From Bacillota bacterium (GTDB lineage: Bacteria; Bacillota; Dethiobacteria; DTU022): DNA of 32,536 nucleotides. A program made the position numbers and the translations under genes. The notes under the pieces are model-generated. The model had not been told where the DNA came from and did no database searches. It saw only the letters and a program-made list of their open reading frames with translations. Shown in pieces: positions 8,396 through 16,747 of the stretch. The stretch is taken from assembly GCA_018400435.1 (NCBI GenBank), contig JAGYMW010000022.1:1-32536 (forward strand), in the 5' to 3' direction. The first letter of the stretch is position 1; each line of letters opens with the position of its first letter.

Positions 8396-9452
8396 TTTTC
8401 AACTGTTCCGCCCGCTCATTGGCACTGAGCTCTTTAATTATTTCATCTAGATCCCCGGCCAGAACCATGTCAAGTTTATGGAGAGTCAGACCGATGCGAT
8501 GATCGGTAACCCTGTTCTGCGGAAAGTTATATGTCCGAATGCGTTCGCTGCGATCTCCTGTCCCGACCATGGTTTTTCTGGTCTGTGCTAGTTCGGCATT
8601 CTGTTCTGATATAGACTTATCAAGCAGGCGGCTGCGTAATATTTGCAGCGCTTTTTCTTTATTATGCAGTTGCGATTTTTCATCCTGACAGCTAATAACA
8701 ATTCCACTTGGAACATGCGTTATGCGAACAGCCGATTGCGTGGTATTTACACTCTGTCCACCAGGACCGGTAGAACAAAATGTATCAATCCGCAGATCCT
8801 GCGAATTAATTTCGACCTCAATTTCTTCCACTTCCGGTAGCACAGCAACAGTAGCAGCTGAAGTATGTATTCGGCCTCCCGATTCGGTTGTGGGAATGCG
8901 CTGCACACGATGAACACCACTTTCAAACTTCATGCAGCTGTAAGCTCCTTTACCTTCAATGCCAAGGATCACTTCTTTATATCCACCAATGTCCGTTGGG
9001 TGGGCATCAACAATCTCTGCTTTGTAATTTTTCCGTTCAGCATACCGGGTATACATTTTCAGCAGATCCGCAGCGAAAAGCGCCGCTTCTTCACCCCCTG
9101 TGCCGGCTCTTATTTCAATAAATACACTTTTTTCATCATAAGGATCTTTGGGCAACAGTTGTTCCTTCAGTTCTCCTTCAACAGCCTCTTTTTCCTCGGT
9201 CAATGATTCAATTTCGCCATTTAAATAATCGATCATCTCGGGATCTTCACTTTCCTGCAGAACTTCATCAGCTTCATCAAGTTCCCGTTCAATATCCTTT
9301 AAGCGGCGGAAAAACTCAATCATTGGCGTGAGGGCGGCCATTTCTTTTGTCATTCTCAACCATTCATCACGCTGTTCCATAGAACGGGGATCGCTTAAAA
9401 GAGTTTCCAGTTCCGTATAACGTTTTTCAAGCATATTCAGCTTGTCCAGCAT
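8382..9452 (-). CDS. prfA: Peptide chain release factor 1
   Basis: Class I release factor recognising UAA and UAG, 356 aa. The codon-recognition tripeptide is PTT (187-189, the PxT signature of RF1) and the peptidyl-hydrolysis motif GGQ is at 231-233 in [11 protein letters not shown] nearly full Shine-Dalgarno sequence (GGAGGTGAT) precedes the ATG at 9452. The gene has its own promoter just after the rpmE terminator and is translationally coupled to prmC. The thymidine kinase gene that sits between rpmE and prfA in B. subtilis is absent. Confidence 0.96.
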   Translation of the reverse strand: MLDKLNMLEKRYTELETLLSDPRSMEQRDEWLRMTKEMAALTPMIEFFRRLKDIERELDEADEVLQESEDPEMIDYLNGEIESLTEEKEAVEGELKEQLLPKDPYDEKSVFIEIRAGTGGEEAALFAADLLKMYTRYAERKNYKAEIVDAHPTDIGGYKEVILGIEGKGAYSCMKFESGVHRVQRIPTTESGGRIHTSAATVAVLPEVEEIEVEINSQDLRIDTFCSTGPGGQSVNTTQSAVRITHVPSGIVISCQDEKSQLHNKEKALQILRSRLLDKSISEQNAELAQTRKTMVGTGDRSERIRTYNFPQNRVTDHRIGLTLHKLDMVLAGDLDEIIKELSANERAEQLKNVED

Positions 9453-9530
9453 GGGTAATCACCTCCGGCAGGTAAAACCAATCACGTGAACAACCAGGTT
9501 GCAATATTGTAGTTCCTCATCCTGCCGAGT

Positions 9531-9558
9531 ATTATATTTCTTTTTGCTCTGATGAAAA
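9531..9558 (-). promoter_or_regulatory. Promoter for prfA-prmC
   Basis: TTTTCA (9558-9553), a 16-base spacer and a perfect TATAAT (9536-9531) on the minus strand. It sits immediately after the rpmE terminator and about 80 bases before the prfA start. Confidence 0.5.
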
Positions 9559-9581
9559 TCATGTTCATTGAAGGAACACAT

Positions 9582-9606
9582 AAAAAAGAGCAGGTCAAAC
9601 CTGCTC
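9582..9606 (-). terminator. Rho-independent terminator after rpmE
   Basis: On the minus strand a perfect 7-bp stem (GAGCAGG/CCTGCTC) with a 5-base loop is followed directly by six T. It begins 16 bases after the rpmE stop codon. It ends the transcript that carries rho and rpmE. Confidence 0.93.
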
Positions 9607-9622
9607 CGCCCTGCAATGTGCC

Positions 9623-9820
9623 TTACAGGCCATACTTGCGCTTGAACCGTTCAACCCGACCGCCAGTGTCGACAAATTTCTGCTTACCTGTGAAGAACGG
9701 ATGACATTTTGAACATATTTCTACCTTCAGGCTTTCTTTGGTGGATCCGGTTTCAAAGGTTTCACCGCAGGCACAGGTTACTGTAGTCCGATAGTACTTG
9801 GGATGTATATTTTCCTTCAT
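9623..9820 (-). CDS. rpmE: 50S ribosomal protein bL31, zinc-binding form
   Basis: A 65-aa large-subunit protein. The four zinc ligands of the C+ form are present: CAC (C16, C18) and CSKC (C36, C39). Strong ribosome site GGAGGG, 8 bases from the ATG. A zinc-free paralogue, if the genome has one, is not in this window. It follows rho by 117 bases as in Bacillus and is followed by a strong terminator; a possible promoter of its own lies in the gap. Confidence 0.95.
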   Translation of the reverse strand: MKENIHPKYYRTTVTCACGETFETGSTKESLKVEICSKCHPFFTGKQKFVDTGGRVERFKRKYGL

Positions 9821-9854
9821 CTATTACGCCCTCCTTCTGTCTTCCCGAATTATG

Positions 9855-9883
9855 ATAATAACACAAAGATGAAAGTTCCGCAA
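9855..9883 (-). promoter_or_regulatory. Possible promoter for rpmE
   Basis: TTGCGG (9883-9878), 17 bases, TATTAT (9860-9855) on the minus strand, in the rho-rpmE gap. The -10 matches 5 of 6 and the -35 only 3 of 6. It would let bL31 be made independently of rho. Confidence 0.4.
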
Positions 9884-9937
9884 CACGCAGTCCGCAGTCA
9901 TCCTCTGCTACGACGATCATCTTTACCGGATATGTTA

Positions 9938-11182
9938 TCAAAGGGTATGCATATTTTCAAGAAACTCTTCATTTGATTTGGTCTTCTTTAACCTGTCCAT
10001 CAGAGCTTCAAGAAATTCAACACTGGTGCTGTTACCCATTGCTCGACGGAGAGCCCACATCAGTTCAATTTTATGTTCGTCCAGCAGCAATTCTTCTCGC
10101 CGTGTTCCGGACCTTGATATATCAATAGCCGGGAAGATTCTCCTCTCAGCTATGCGACGGTCAAGGTGCAACTCCATATTGCCTGTTCCCTTAAATTCTT
10201 CGTATACAACATCATCCATCCGGCTGCCTGTGTCAACAATAGCCGTGGCCAGAATCGTCAGGCTTCCACCTTCATCTATGTTGCGGGCTGCCCCGAAAAA
10301 ACGTTTCGGCTTATAGAAAGCGCTGGGATCGATACCCCCTGAAAGGGTTCGGCCGCTTGGCGGTATTACCAGGTTATAAGCCCTGGTTAACCTGGTAATG
10401 CTGTCAAGAAGAACAGCCACATCTTTACCCTGTTCCACGAGACGTTGGCACCGTTCCAGAACCAGTTCAGCCATACGAATGTGGTTTTCAGGTTTCTGAT
10501 CAAAAGTTGAGCTGACAACATCGGCATTGACACTGCGTTCCATATCAGTTACTTCTTCCGGTCTTTCGTCAATAAGCAGGATGATTAACTCGATCTCCGG
10601 ATGATTAATCGAAATACTGTTGGCCAGCTGTTTCAGAAGCATCGTCTTACCTGCTTTTGGTGGAGAAACGATTAACCCGCGCTGTCCTTTGCCGATTGGG
10701 ATAAGCAGATCGATGATCCTCGTTGACAGGATATGCGAGCTCGTTTCCATCTTAATCTGTTCATCGGGATGGATGGGGACCAGAGAGGTAAACCCGGGTC
10801 TGCCGGCCAGATTTTCCGGATCAGAACCATTAATTTCTTCCACCTGGAGGAGTGCATAGTACCGTTCATTGTCTTTCGGAGGTCTTATTCTACCGGTGAT
10901 TACATCACCGGTTCGCATGTTGAACCGGCGGATCTGGGAAGCAGAAATGTAAATATCATCTTCTGAAATGTAATATTTTTTTCGTCGCAAAAAGCCAAAC
11001 CCGTCCTGCATGATCTCCAGCATACCCGATGCGTTATGCTGCTCTCCATTTTCTGAAAATAAACGGGTCAAAACATCAATCAATTCCTGCTTGCGCATTG
11101 TTGATTGGCCTTTGATTTCATGTTCCTTTGCCAGACGATGGAGTTCACTTAAAGTCATCGTCTTCAATTTTTCAGTGTCCAA
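9938..11182 (-). CDS. rho: Transcription termination factor Rho
   Basis: Hexameric RNA-dependent ATPase helicase that ends transcription, 414 aa. Domain order: N-terminal helical Rho_N (about 5-45), the cold-shock-like RNA-binding domain starting MLEIMQDGFGFLR (54-66), and the RecA-like motor with Walker A SPPKAGKT (173-180) and Walker B LLIDERPEE. The Q-loop and R-loop regions (VVSSTFDQKPENH and DSITRLTRAYN) are present. There is no large insertion in the N-terminal region. TTG start at 11182 behind GGCGGTG at 6 bases. It follows the CaCA exchanger gene by 15 bases, and the ribosome site lies in that gap, so the two are cotranscribed. Confidence 0.96.
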   Translation of the reverse strand: MDTEKLKTMTLSELHRLAKEHEIKGQSTMRKQELIDVLTRLFSENGEQHNASGMLEIMQDGFGFLRRKKYYISEDDIYISASQIRRFNMRTGDVITGRIRPPKDNERYYALLQVEEINGSDPENLAGRPGFTSLVPIHPDEQIKMETSSHILSTRIIDLLIPIGKGQRGLIVSPPKAGKTMLLKQLANSISINHPEIELIILLIDERPEEVTDMERSVNADVVSSTFDQKPENHIRMAELVLERCQRLVEQGKDVAVLLDSITRLTRAYNLVIPPSGRTLSGGIDPSAFYKPKRFFGAARNIDEGGSLTILATAIVDTGSRMDDVVYEEFKGTGNMELHLDRRIAERRIFPAIDISRSGTRREELLLDEHKIELMWALRRAMGNSTSVEFLEALMDRLKKTKSNEEFLENMHTL

Positions 11183-11197
11183 CTAAAGCACCGCCTT

Positions 11198-12199
11198 TTA
11201 TAATTTGCCGCCTGATCGAAAAATAACGACCAAAACCAGCAGGTATCCAGCCAGAGCCAGTATTGTATCAAACCCAACACGGGCTTTTCTTTCTGTCGAA
11301 CGGTAGGTCAAGCCAAAAATAATTACTGTGCTGATCAAAATAACAAGAAGTGCGGAAAATAAATGAGTTTCACTTACAGCATGAAGCAAAGCTCCATTGC
11401 GATAAACAAAATCAGCAATGAAAATAATAAACAGGTTCATGAAGTTTGCTCCGAAAACATTAGCCACTGCCATATCGAGGTAACCAAGGCGAACCGCCGA
11501 CACAGTAGTAACGGTTTCGGGAAGGGACGTACTGACAGCAAGGAAAAGCGACCCCACGAAACTGTGTCCAAGACCCGTCTGCGCGGCAATCAGATCCAGG
11601 GCATCCGTAACAAGAACCCCCGCCACGACAATAAACAGAGCCGCTATACCAAAATTAAGGAGAGCAACTCCGCCTGAAGCCCTGTTGCTTTCTGGTAGTT
11701 CCTCGATATCGGTAAGGACAGGTTGATTTTTCTTTTCATATTTGAAGAGAAGCAGGCTGCCATAAAAATACAAACCCGCTATCAGCAGTGTTTCGAAACT
11801 CACCCACCCGATTTTTAAACCTGTGATCCCAAGCATAGCAATGGCAGCAATACATACCGATATTACACTGAGTGATGCAGGTATTATATGGCCTTTACCA
11901 ACCTTTGAGGTCAGCGGTCCACGCCCTTCAATCATGTCAATCAGGGCCAGTAAGGAAAGATTGTAAAGACAGCTGCCCAAAATATTACCCAAAGCAAGAT
12001 CGGGCGTATCTATGGTAACGGCTCTCAGGGTAGTAACCAGTTCGGGAAGGGACGTAGCCAGGGGAAGCATTAGAGCTCCGACCCATGCTGTTCCAATACC
12101 AATACGATCAGCAACTACTGCGGCATTTTTAGTCAGTTTGCTTCCAGCATAGACAATAACCACTGCACTAATGATAAATTGCAACCAGGGATTAATCAT
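11198..12199 (-). CDS. CaCA-family Na+/Ca2+ (cation) exchanger
   Basis: A 333-aa integral membrane protein with about ten hydrophobic segments and the two inverted alpha repeats that form the ion site: PLATSLPELVTTL with GNILGS in the first half, and AVSTSLPETVTTV with ANVFGANFMN in the second. The acidic residues of both SLPE motifs are kept. The family exchanges Ca2+ (or other divalent cations) for Na+ or H+; the ion cannot be told from sequence. ATG start at 12199 with AGGTG 4 bases upstream. It is the first gene of the exchanger-rho transcript, after a leader of about 145 bases from a likely extended -10 promoter. Confidence 0.88.
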   Translation of the reverse strand: MINPWLQFIISAVVIVYAGSKLTKNAAVVADRIGIGTAWVGALMLPLATSLPELVTTLRAVTIDTPDLALGNILGSCLYNLSLLALIDMIEGRGPLTSKVGKGHIIPASLSVISVCIAAIAMLGITGLKIGWVSFETLLIAGLYFYGSLLLFKYEKKNQPVLTDIEELPESNRASGGVALLNFGIAALFIVVAGVLVTDALDLIAAQTGLGHSFVGSLFLAVSTSLPETVTTVSAVRLGYLDMAVANVFGANFMNLFIIFIADFVYRNGALLHAVSETHLFSALLVILISTVIIFGLTYRSTERKARVGFDTILALAGYLLVLVVIFRSGGKL

Positions 12200-12351
12200 T
12201 TTGCACCTGATATATTTGAGCCGATAAAAATTGGCCGTATGAATGAAGCTAAACGGACATATTTGCGCTCGGATTTTAAATAGGGGGATATATGTTCAGT
12301 GAGTAAAATATTAAAATGCCTGAAAAGCCGGCTGTTTCCAGGTGCCCACCG

Positions 12352-12360
12352 ATTATAACA
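12352..12360 (-). promoter_or_regulatory. Extended -10 promoter for the exchanger-rho transcript
   Basis: TGT-TATAAT on the minus strand (12360-12352), a perfect -10 with TGn extension and no clear -35. It lies just after the probable terminator of the MBL gene. The leader to the ATG at 12199 would be about 145 bases. I could not match that leader to a known riboswitch. Confidence 0.5.
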
Positions 12361-12390
12361 CAGCCACCGGTAAATAATTATTCTATGTCT

Positions 12391-12428
12391 ATTAATAAAT
12401 TCCTGCCAGATCAGAAAAATGGCAGAAA
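12391..12428 (-). terminator. Probable terminator after the MBL hydrolase gene
   Basis: On the minus strand TTTCTGCCA (12428-12420) pairs with TGGCAGGAA (12408-12400), nine pairs including one wobble, with an 11-base loop. TTTATTAAT follows. The stem is AU-rich at its base and the T tract is interrupted, so strength is uncertain. Confidence 0.45.
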
Positions 12429-12454
12429 AAAATAGATGCTTTCTCTTTGTTATT

Positions 12455-13111
12455 TTAAAAATCCTTTAATGAACCGGCAGCGCCAAGATATGGATTATTT
12501 CTTATTTCATCACCAATAGTAGTAGTCGTCCCGTGTCCGGGATATATTTCGGTATCAGGTGACAGAATTAGTAACTTGCGCTTAATACTGCGCATCAATT
12601 CCGCATGCGAACCGCCAACCAGGTCTGTTCTTCCCACCGAGCCGGCAAACAGCGTATCGCCACAAAACAATTTTTTGTCAGTAAGGAAACAAACGCTTCC
12701 CGGGGTATGGCCGGGAGTATCAAGAACGGTTAAAGTTATAGTTCCAACAGTAATTATATCTCCATTTTTAATAAAAATATCGGGATGAGGTTGCTTTTTA
12801 AAAATCATTTTTAAACCGTAACCCGGATTTTCATAAAGAGACAAATCTCGTTCATGAAGATAAATAGGGACCGCTAATTCATTTTTCAGTTTACCGTTGG
12901 CCCCGATATGATCAATATGCCCGTGTGTATTTAGTATATGTTTTATCTTGAGCCCCATGGAAGCAATCGTTTCAATAATCTTTTTGCCCTGTGCCCCGGG
13001 ATCAATAACAATCCCTTCCCCTGTTTTTACACAACCAAGAAGGTAACAGTTCGTAGCGAACATGCCTACGGTCAGAGTTTTAATGATCAAGTCCGTTTTC
13101 CCATCACGCAT
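12455..13111 (-). CDS. Metallo-beta-lactamase-fold hydrolase, glyoxalase-II-like
   Basis: A 218-aa cytoplasmic MBL-fold protein with the full two-metal signature: THGHIDHIGA, TPGHTPGS, the bridging Asp in CGDTLF, and PGHG near the C-terminus. This is the short YqgX/GloB-like group that in other bacteria hydrolyses thioesters such as S-lactoylglutathione or bacillithiol/CoA derivatives; the substrate here is unknown. The ATG at 13111, behind AGAGG at 9 bases, overlaps the end of the preceding gene by 8 bases and is preferred over the unsupported ATG at 13138. The short overlap points to coupled translation with the phosphomutase-like enzyme upstream. Confidence 0.85.
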   Translation of the reverse strand: MRDGKTDLIIKTLTVGMFATNCYLLGCVKTGEGIVIDPGAQGKKIIETIASMGLKIKHILNTHGHIDHIGANGKLKNELAVPIYLHERDLSLYENPGYGLKMIFKKQPHPDIFIKNGDIITVGTITLTVLDTPGHTPGSVCFLTDKKLFCGDTLFAGSVGRTDLVGGSHAELMRSIKRKLLILSPDTEIYPGHGTTTTIGDEIRNNPYLGAAGSLKDF

Positions 13112-14048
13112 TGACTGAAGCCTCTGTTTTATTATCATTGCTCAGGATTTTTAACACTGCCGGCAACACATCAGTCAGATTAAAAATCCTTTTTGCCAGC
13201 CATTGCCGCACCTTATAGCTACCGATTAATAAAGCCGGTACGTCGTTTAAGGTATGTTCTCCGGAAGACAGATCTTCAAGATTCCCGTGATCACTGGTAA
13301 CAATCAGCATAGTTTGGTCCGTTGCTATTCCATCAGCAAGAGTACCGATAAAATGGTCAAGCGTACTAACTATTCTCTTTGCTTCTGCCCGATCTTTCTT
13401 ATGCCCAGCCAGATCACTTAGAAAGTATTCGAAAAGGCAGAAATGATAATGGCCGGCAATTTTTAGAAGACGCTCCGCTCCTTCTTCCGGAGTAATCAAC
13501 GGTACTTCTAACCCCAATTTGTTCAGCACATTGTTGGTAATATCCATAAACAGAGCTCGCCCTTTTTTTATATCTTCAAGATCGTGAAATAGCAGGCCTC
13601 CGTAATATGTAACTAAAGTGGAACATGAATAGCGGTTTCCCGGCAACCCGCGGTATAAATGGTCAAAAAAAGGCGGTCTGTAAGCATTGGCAAAATTTGT
13701 CCTAAACCCATGTTTGTGTAACTGTAAGAATATACCTCTTCGGGCTAGAAGTTGCCTTAGGTTCTGATCAGGGAACCCGTTCATGTGCTGTCCCATCAGT
13801 TTGGGAGCGTTGATTCCGGTAAACAACGATGCCTGCCCGGTTGCACTTTGCGGTAATCCGGGCACTCCCATTACTGCATCAAGACCAAGTAAAGAGGCTT
13901 TAGGTCCGCAGTAACCGCGGGACTCCGCCAACAATTTCCTTCCGTCCAGCGTCTGCTCAATGCAGGGTGTTTCGGTAAAAGCAAAAGGATTATCCGGCAG
14001 CTGCCTCCCAAGGCCAATACCATCTATAAAAACTAGCAATACTTGCAA
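13104..14048 (-). CDS. Alkaline-phosphatase-superfamily metalloenzyme, phosphomutase-like
   Basis: A 314-aa protein with the metal-binding layout of the phosphopentomutase/cofactor-independent phosphoglycerate mutase group: FIDGIGLG at the N-terminus, the nucleophile region PQSATGQASLFTG, the distal SDLAGH, and TSDHGNLED with a following HTLNDVPALLIG. It is much shorter than true iPGM (about 510 aa) and lacks its inserted domain, and it is not a standard phosphopentomutase. Such proteins are usually annotated 'metalloenzyme domain protein' and have no settled function. TTG start at 14048 with GGAGG at 7 bases. It follows htrA by 38 bases and overlaps the MBL gene. Confidence 0.8.
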   Translation of the reverse strand: MQVLLVFIDGIGLGRQLPDNPFAFTETPCIEQTLDGRKLLAESRGYCGPKASLLGLDAVMGVPGLPQSATGQASLFTGINAPKLMGQHMNGFPDQNLRQLLARRGIFLQLHKHGFRTNFANAYRPPFFDHLYRGLPGNRYSCSTLVTYYGGLLFHDLEDIKKGRALFMDITNNVLNKLGLEVPLITPEEGAERLLKIAGHYHFCLFEYFLSDLAGHKKDRAEAKRIVSTLDHFIGTLADGIATDQTMLIVTSDHGNLEDLSSGEHTLNDVPALLIGSYKVRQWLAKRIFNLTDVLPAVLKILSNDNKTEASVNA

Positions 14049-14086
14049 CTAATATCCTCCATATCTTATTACTGGCCGGTGTTTCC

Positions 14087-15328
14087 TTATTCAGTCTCTG
14101 ATTGTTCAGTTTCTGTTTCTCCTTCATTTTCAGGGGCTTCTTCTACTTCCGACTCTTCCTCCGGTAATTCTTCCGCCGGTTCCATGGTCATCTGGTCCGG
14201 ACGTTCTTCGAGAACCAGAGTGGTAAAATCTCTGCTACTTTCCCTGTAGTAAGTAATCCGGATCGTGTCGCCTGGATAGTAATCGAGCAGCCGATCAAAG
14301 AGAATGGCCAAATAGGGGATATCTTCTCCGTCGATCTGGACAATAATGTCTCCTGCCGCCAATCCTGCTTTTTCTGCCGGGCTACCCTGGACGATTTCGA
14401 TGATCTGTACACCCCTCTGGGGTTCATTACCACTGTAATCAAGCCAGTCATCAATTATAACGCCCATGTGAGGACGGTTGACACGTCCATAATCCATCAG
14501 ATCATCAATGACTCTTTTGACTGTATTGCTCGGAACCGAGAGGCCGATCCCTTCAACTCCTACGAGGGATACTTTGGCCGTATTGATACCGATGACTTCT
14601 CCTGCCATGTTGATCAGGGGACCGCCACTATTACCGGGATTGACCAGAGCATCGATCTGGAGATAGGTATGGGCATAATCACTGTTTGATATTCTTACCT
14701 GCCGCCCAACAGCACTGACAATTCCGGAAGTAACTGTCTGTTGAAAGTAACCAAGAGGGTTGCCGATCGCAGCTACCGCTGCGCCCACCCTGACCTGATC
14801 CGAATCGCCTAGTGGTATATGAATCATTTCCTCTTCTTCGATCTTTAAAAGAGCCAGATCTGTTAAATCATCAGAACCGATCACTTCAACTTCATAATAT
14901 CCTTTATCGGGAACAACAACTGTTATTTTCTCAGCATTTTCGATTACATGCTGATTGGTAACAATATAGCCATCAGGAGATATAACTACCCCTGATCCTG
15001 ATTCCATCTCTTCAAAAAGCTGTTCTCCGAAACGGGTTACTTCCATGTGCCGTTGCACCCCCACCACGGCAGGCATAACCTGTTCCACAATATCAGCCAG
15101 CGTCACCTGCGTTTCTGACTGGACAGAACCTGGCTGAGGCACTTGCTCTTCAATATTAACGGCTTCTTCTTGAGGCTCATCGGCAGCTTCAGAAGTAAGG
15201 AAAAAATAACAGAGTCCGTATAGTACGGCTGCTCCCAGTAAAACACCCAGTATACCCAGAGCAATATATCCTACGACGGACCAAAATCTTCTGGAGTGTG
15301 GATTTTCATAATCAGGTTGATTATCCAT
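14087..15328 (-). CDS. HtrA/DegP-type membrane-anchored serine protease
   Basis: A 413-aa envelope protease. One N-terminal membrane segment (about 16-44) anchors it with the catalytic part outside. The trypsin-like triad is H127 (TNQHVIE), D157 (DLTDLALLKI) and S234 (NPGNSGGPL). A single PDZ domain follows at about 290-375, and the last ~40 residues are an acidic, Glu-rich tail with no hydrophobic character. It degrades or refolds damaged exported proteins. In Bacillus the htrC/yyxA gene closes the wal operon, and this copy lies in the same setting but with murA inserted before it. ATG start; the ribosome site (AAAGGAT) is about 10 bases away. The 85 bases between murA and htrA show no terminator. 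Confidence 0.93.
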   Translation of the reverse strand: MDNQPDYENPHSRRFWSVVGYIALGILGVLLGAAVLYGLCYFFLTSEAADEPQEEAVNIEEQVPQPGSVQSETQVTLADIVEQVMPAVVGVQRHMEVTRFGEQLFEEMESGSGVVISPDGYIVTNQHVIENAEKITVVVPDKGYYEVEVIGSDDLTDLALLKIEEEEMIHIPLGDSDQVRVGAAVAAIGNPLGYFQQTVTSGIVSAVGRQVRISNSDYAHTYLQIDALVNPGNSGGPLINMAGEVIGINTAKVSLVGVEGIGLSVPSNTVKRVIDDLMDYGRVNRPHMGVIIDDWLDYSGNEPQRGVQIIEIVQGSPAEKAGLAAGDIIVQIDGEDIPYLAILFDRLLDYYPGDTIRITYYRESSRDFTTLVLEERPDQMTMEPAEELPEEESEVEEAPENEGETETEQSETE

Positions 15329-15413
15329 CTAAAAACACATCCTTTTTCAATAGATTGCTATTCCCGGCTTCTGCTAACACGACCGATCATTCTTCAGTAT
15401 CTAAAGGCCTGAA

Positions 15414-16706
15414 TCACCGGGGAAATTTGCCGGGCATCTGCATTAAATCGCCTTCACTGATTCTTTTAATCGATGCCCCCAGACTGATGAGTTTATCCTC
15501 CAAAATTTCATAACCTCGATCGACATGTTCAATCGCCCCAATTTCTGTCGTCCCATCAGCCATGAGAGCAGCAATGATCAGCGCTGCTCCGGAACGAAGA
15601 TCAGGTGCGGTCACCGGTGCTCCGGAAAGATTGCCACCGCCTTCAACGAGAGCAGTTCTCCCCTCCACTTTTATCCGGGCACCCATTCTCTTCAATTCAT
15701 CGACCTGATTGAAACGTCCGTCAAATACATTTTCAGTTACAACACTGAGTCCCCTGGCAGCAGTGAGTAAAACCATCCCAGGAGGCTGAAGATCTGTTGG
15801 GAAACCGGGATAAGGAAATGTTTTAAGATCAGAGGCAACCAGGTTTCCAGTGCCTGTTACGGTTATTCTTTCCGGTTCGACCTGCACCTGGGCCCCCACT
15901 TCTCTCAACTTTGCCGTAATAGCTTCAAGGTGTTTTGGAATAACATCTTCTACTGTTACAGTTCCGCCTGTAGCTGCCGCTGCCAGCATAAACGTTCCTG
16001 CCTCAATACGGTCCGGGATAACGGCGTGACGAACACCGGAAAACTTTTTCACTCCGTCTATTCTGATAACATCGGTCCCCGCCCCCCTGATTTTTGCTCC
16101 CATAGCATTGAGGAAGTTTGCCAGATCCACTATCTCCGGTTCCTTGGCGGCATTCTCAAGGACTGTTCTGCCCTCAGCAGCCACAGCAGCGAGCATCAGG
16201 TTGATGGTCGCTCCAATAGTAACCACATCCAGGTAAATATTGGCCCCTTTCAATCGTTCAGTCGATAGATTAATCATTCCATGTTCAATTTTGATATCTG
16301 CTCCAAGCGCAGAAAATCCTTTAAGGTGCTGATCGATAGGCCGTGGCCCCAGATCACATCCACCGGGGATCGGCACTTCTGCCCGCCCAAAACGGGCCAG
16401 CAAACTGCCCATAAAATAGTAAGAGGCCCGCATTCTTTTCACCAGTTCATACGCCGGGGCAATCCTGGCCAAATTACCTGGAATCAGCTCGATGGCGTTT
16501 CTGCCACGCCTGCGTATGGTTACCCCCAAATTTTCCAGAATGGAGACCATTGTCCGGACATCTGTAATGTCGGGTAAATTATCTATGAACAAATTTTCCG
16601 ATGTCAAAATCGCCGCCGGTAGAATAGCAACAGCAGCATTCTTGGAGCCGCTGATTTTTACCTTTCCTGAGAGGCTGGTCTTGCCCTGGATAATATATTT
16701 TTTCAT
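15414..16706 (-). CDS. murA: UDP-N-acetylglucosamine 1-carboxyvinyltransferase
   Basis: Catalyses the first committed step of peptidoglycan synthesis, transfer of enolpyruvate from PEP to UDP-GlcNAc. The 430-aa product has the conserved KISGSKNAA substrate segment, the catalytic cysteine loop PGGCDLGPRPIDQHLKG with C117 (the residue alkylated by fosfomycin), and the FPTDLQ segment containing the general acid/base Asp. A GTG at 16727 opens the frame, but GGAGG is 5 bases from the ATG at 16706, giving MKKYIIQG. It lies 41 bases after yycI, so it belongs to the wal transcript. Bacillota often carry two murA genes; whether this is the only copy cannot be seen here. Confidence 0.95.
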   Translation of the reverse strand: MKKYIIQGKTSLSGKVKISGSKNAAVAILPAAILTSENLFIDNLPDITDVRTMVSILENLGVTIRRRGRNAIELIPGNLARIAPAYELVKRMRASYYFMGSLLARFGRAEVPIPGGCDLGPRPIDQHLKGFSALGADIKIEHGMINLSTERLKGANIYLDVVTIGATINLMLAAVAAEGRTVLENAAKEPEIVDLANFLNAMGAKIRGAGTDVIRIDGVKKFSGVRHAVIPDRIEAGTFMLAAAATGGTVTVEDVIPKHLEAITAKLREVGAQVQVEPERITVTGTGNLVASDLKTFPYPGFPTDLQPPGMVLLTAARGLSVVTENVFDGRFNQVDELKRMGARIKVEGRTALVEGGGNLSGAPVTAPDLRSGAALIIAALMADGTTEIGAIEHVDRGYEILEDKLISLGASIKRISEGDLMQMPGKFPR

Positions 16707-16747
16707 AATTACCTCCGTCTCGGTCACCGCATAAACACCGGAATAAA

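Noticed and set aside
12200-12345. Riboswitch (for example yybP-ykoY) in the exchanger leader
   Set aside because: I see several weak hairpins but none of the conserved motif; not reported as a feature.
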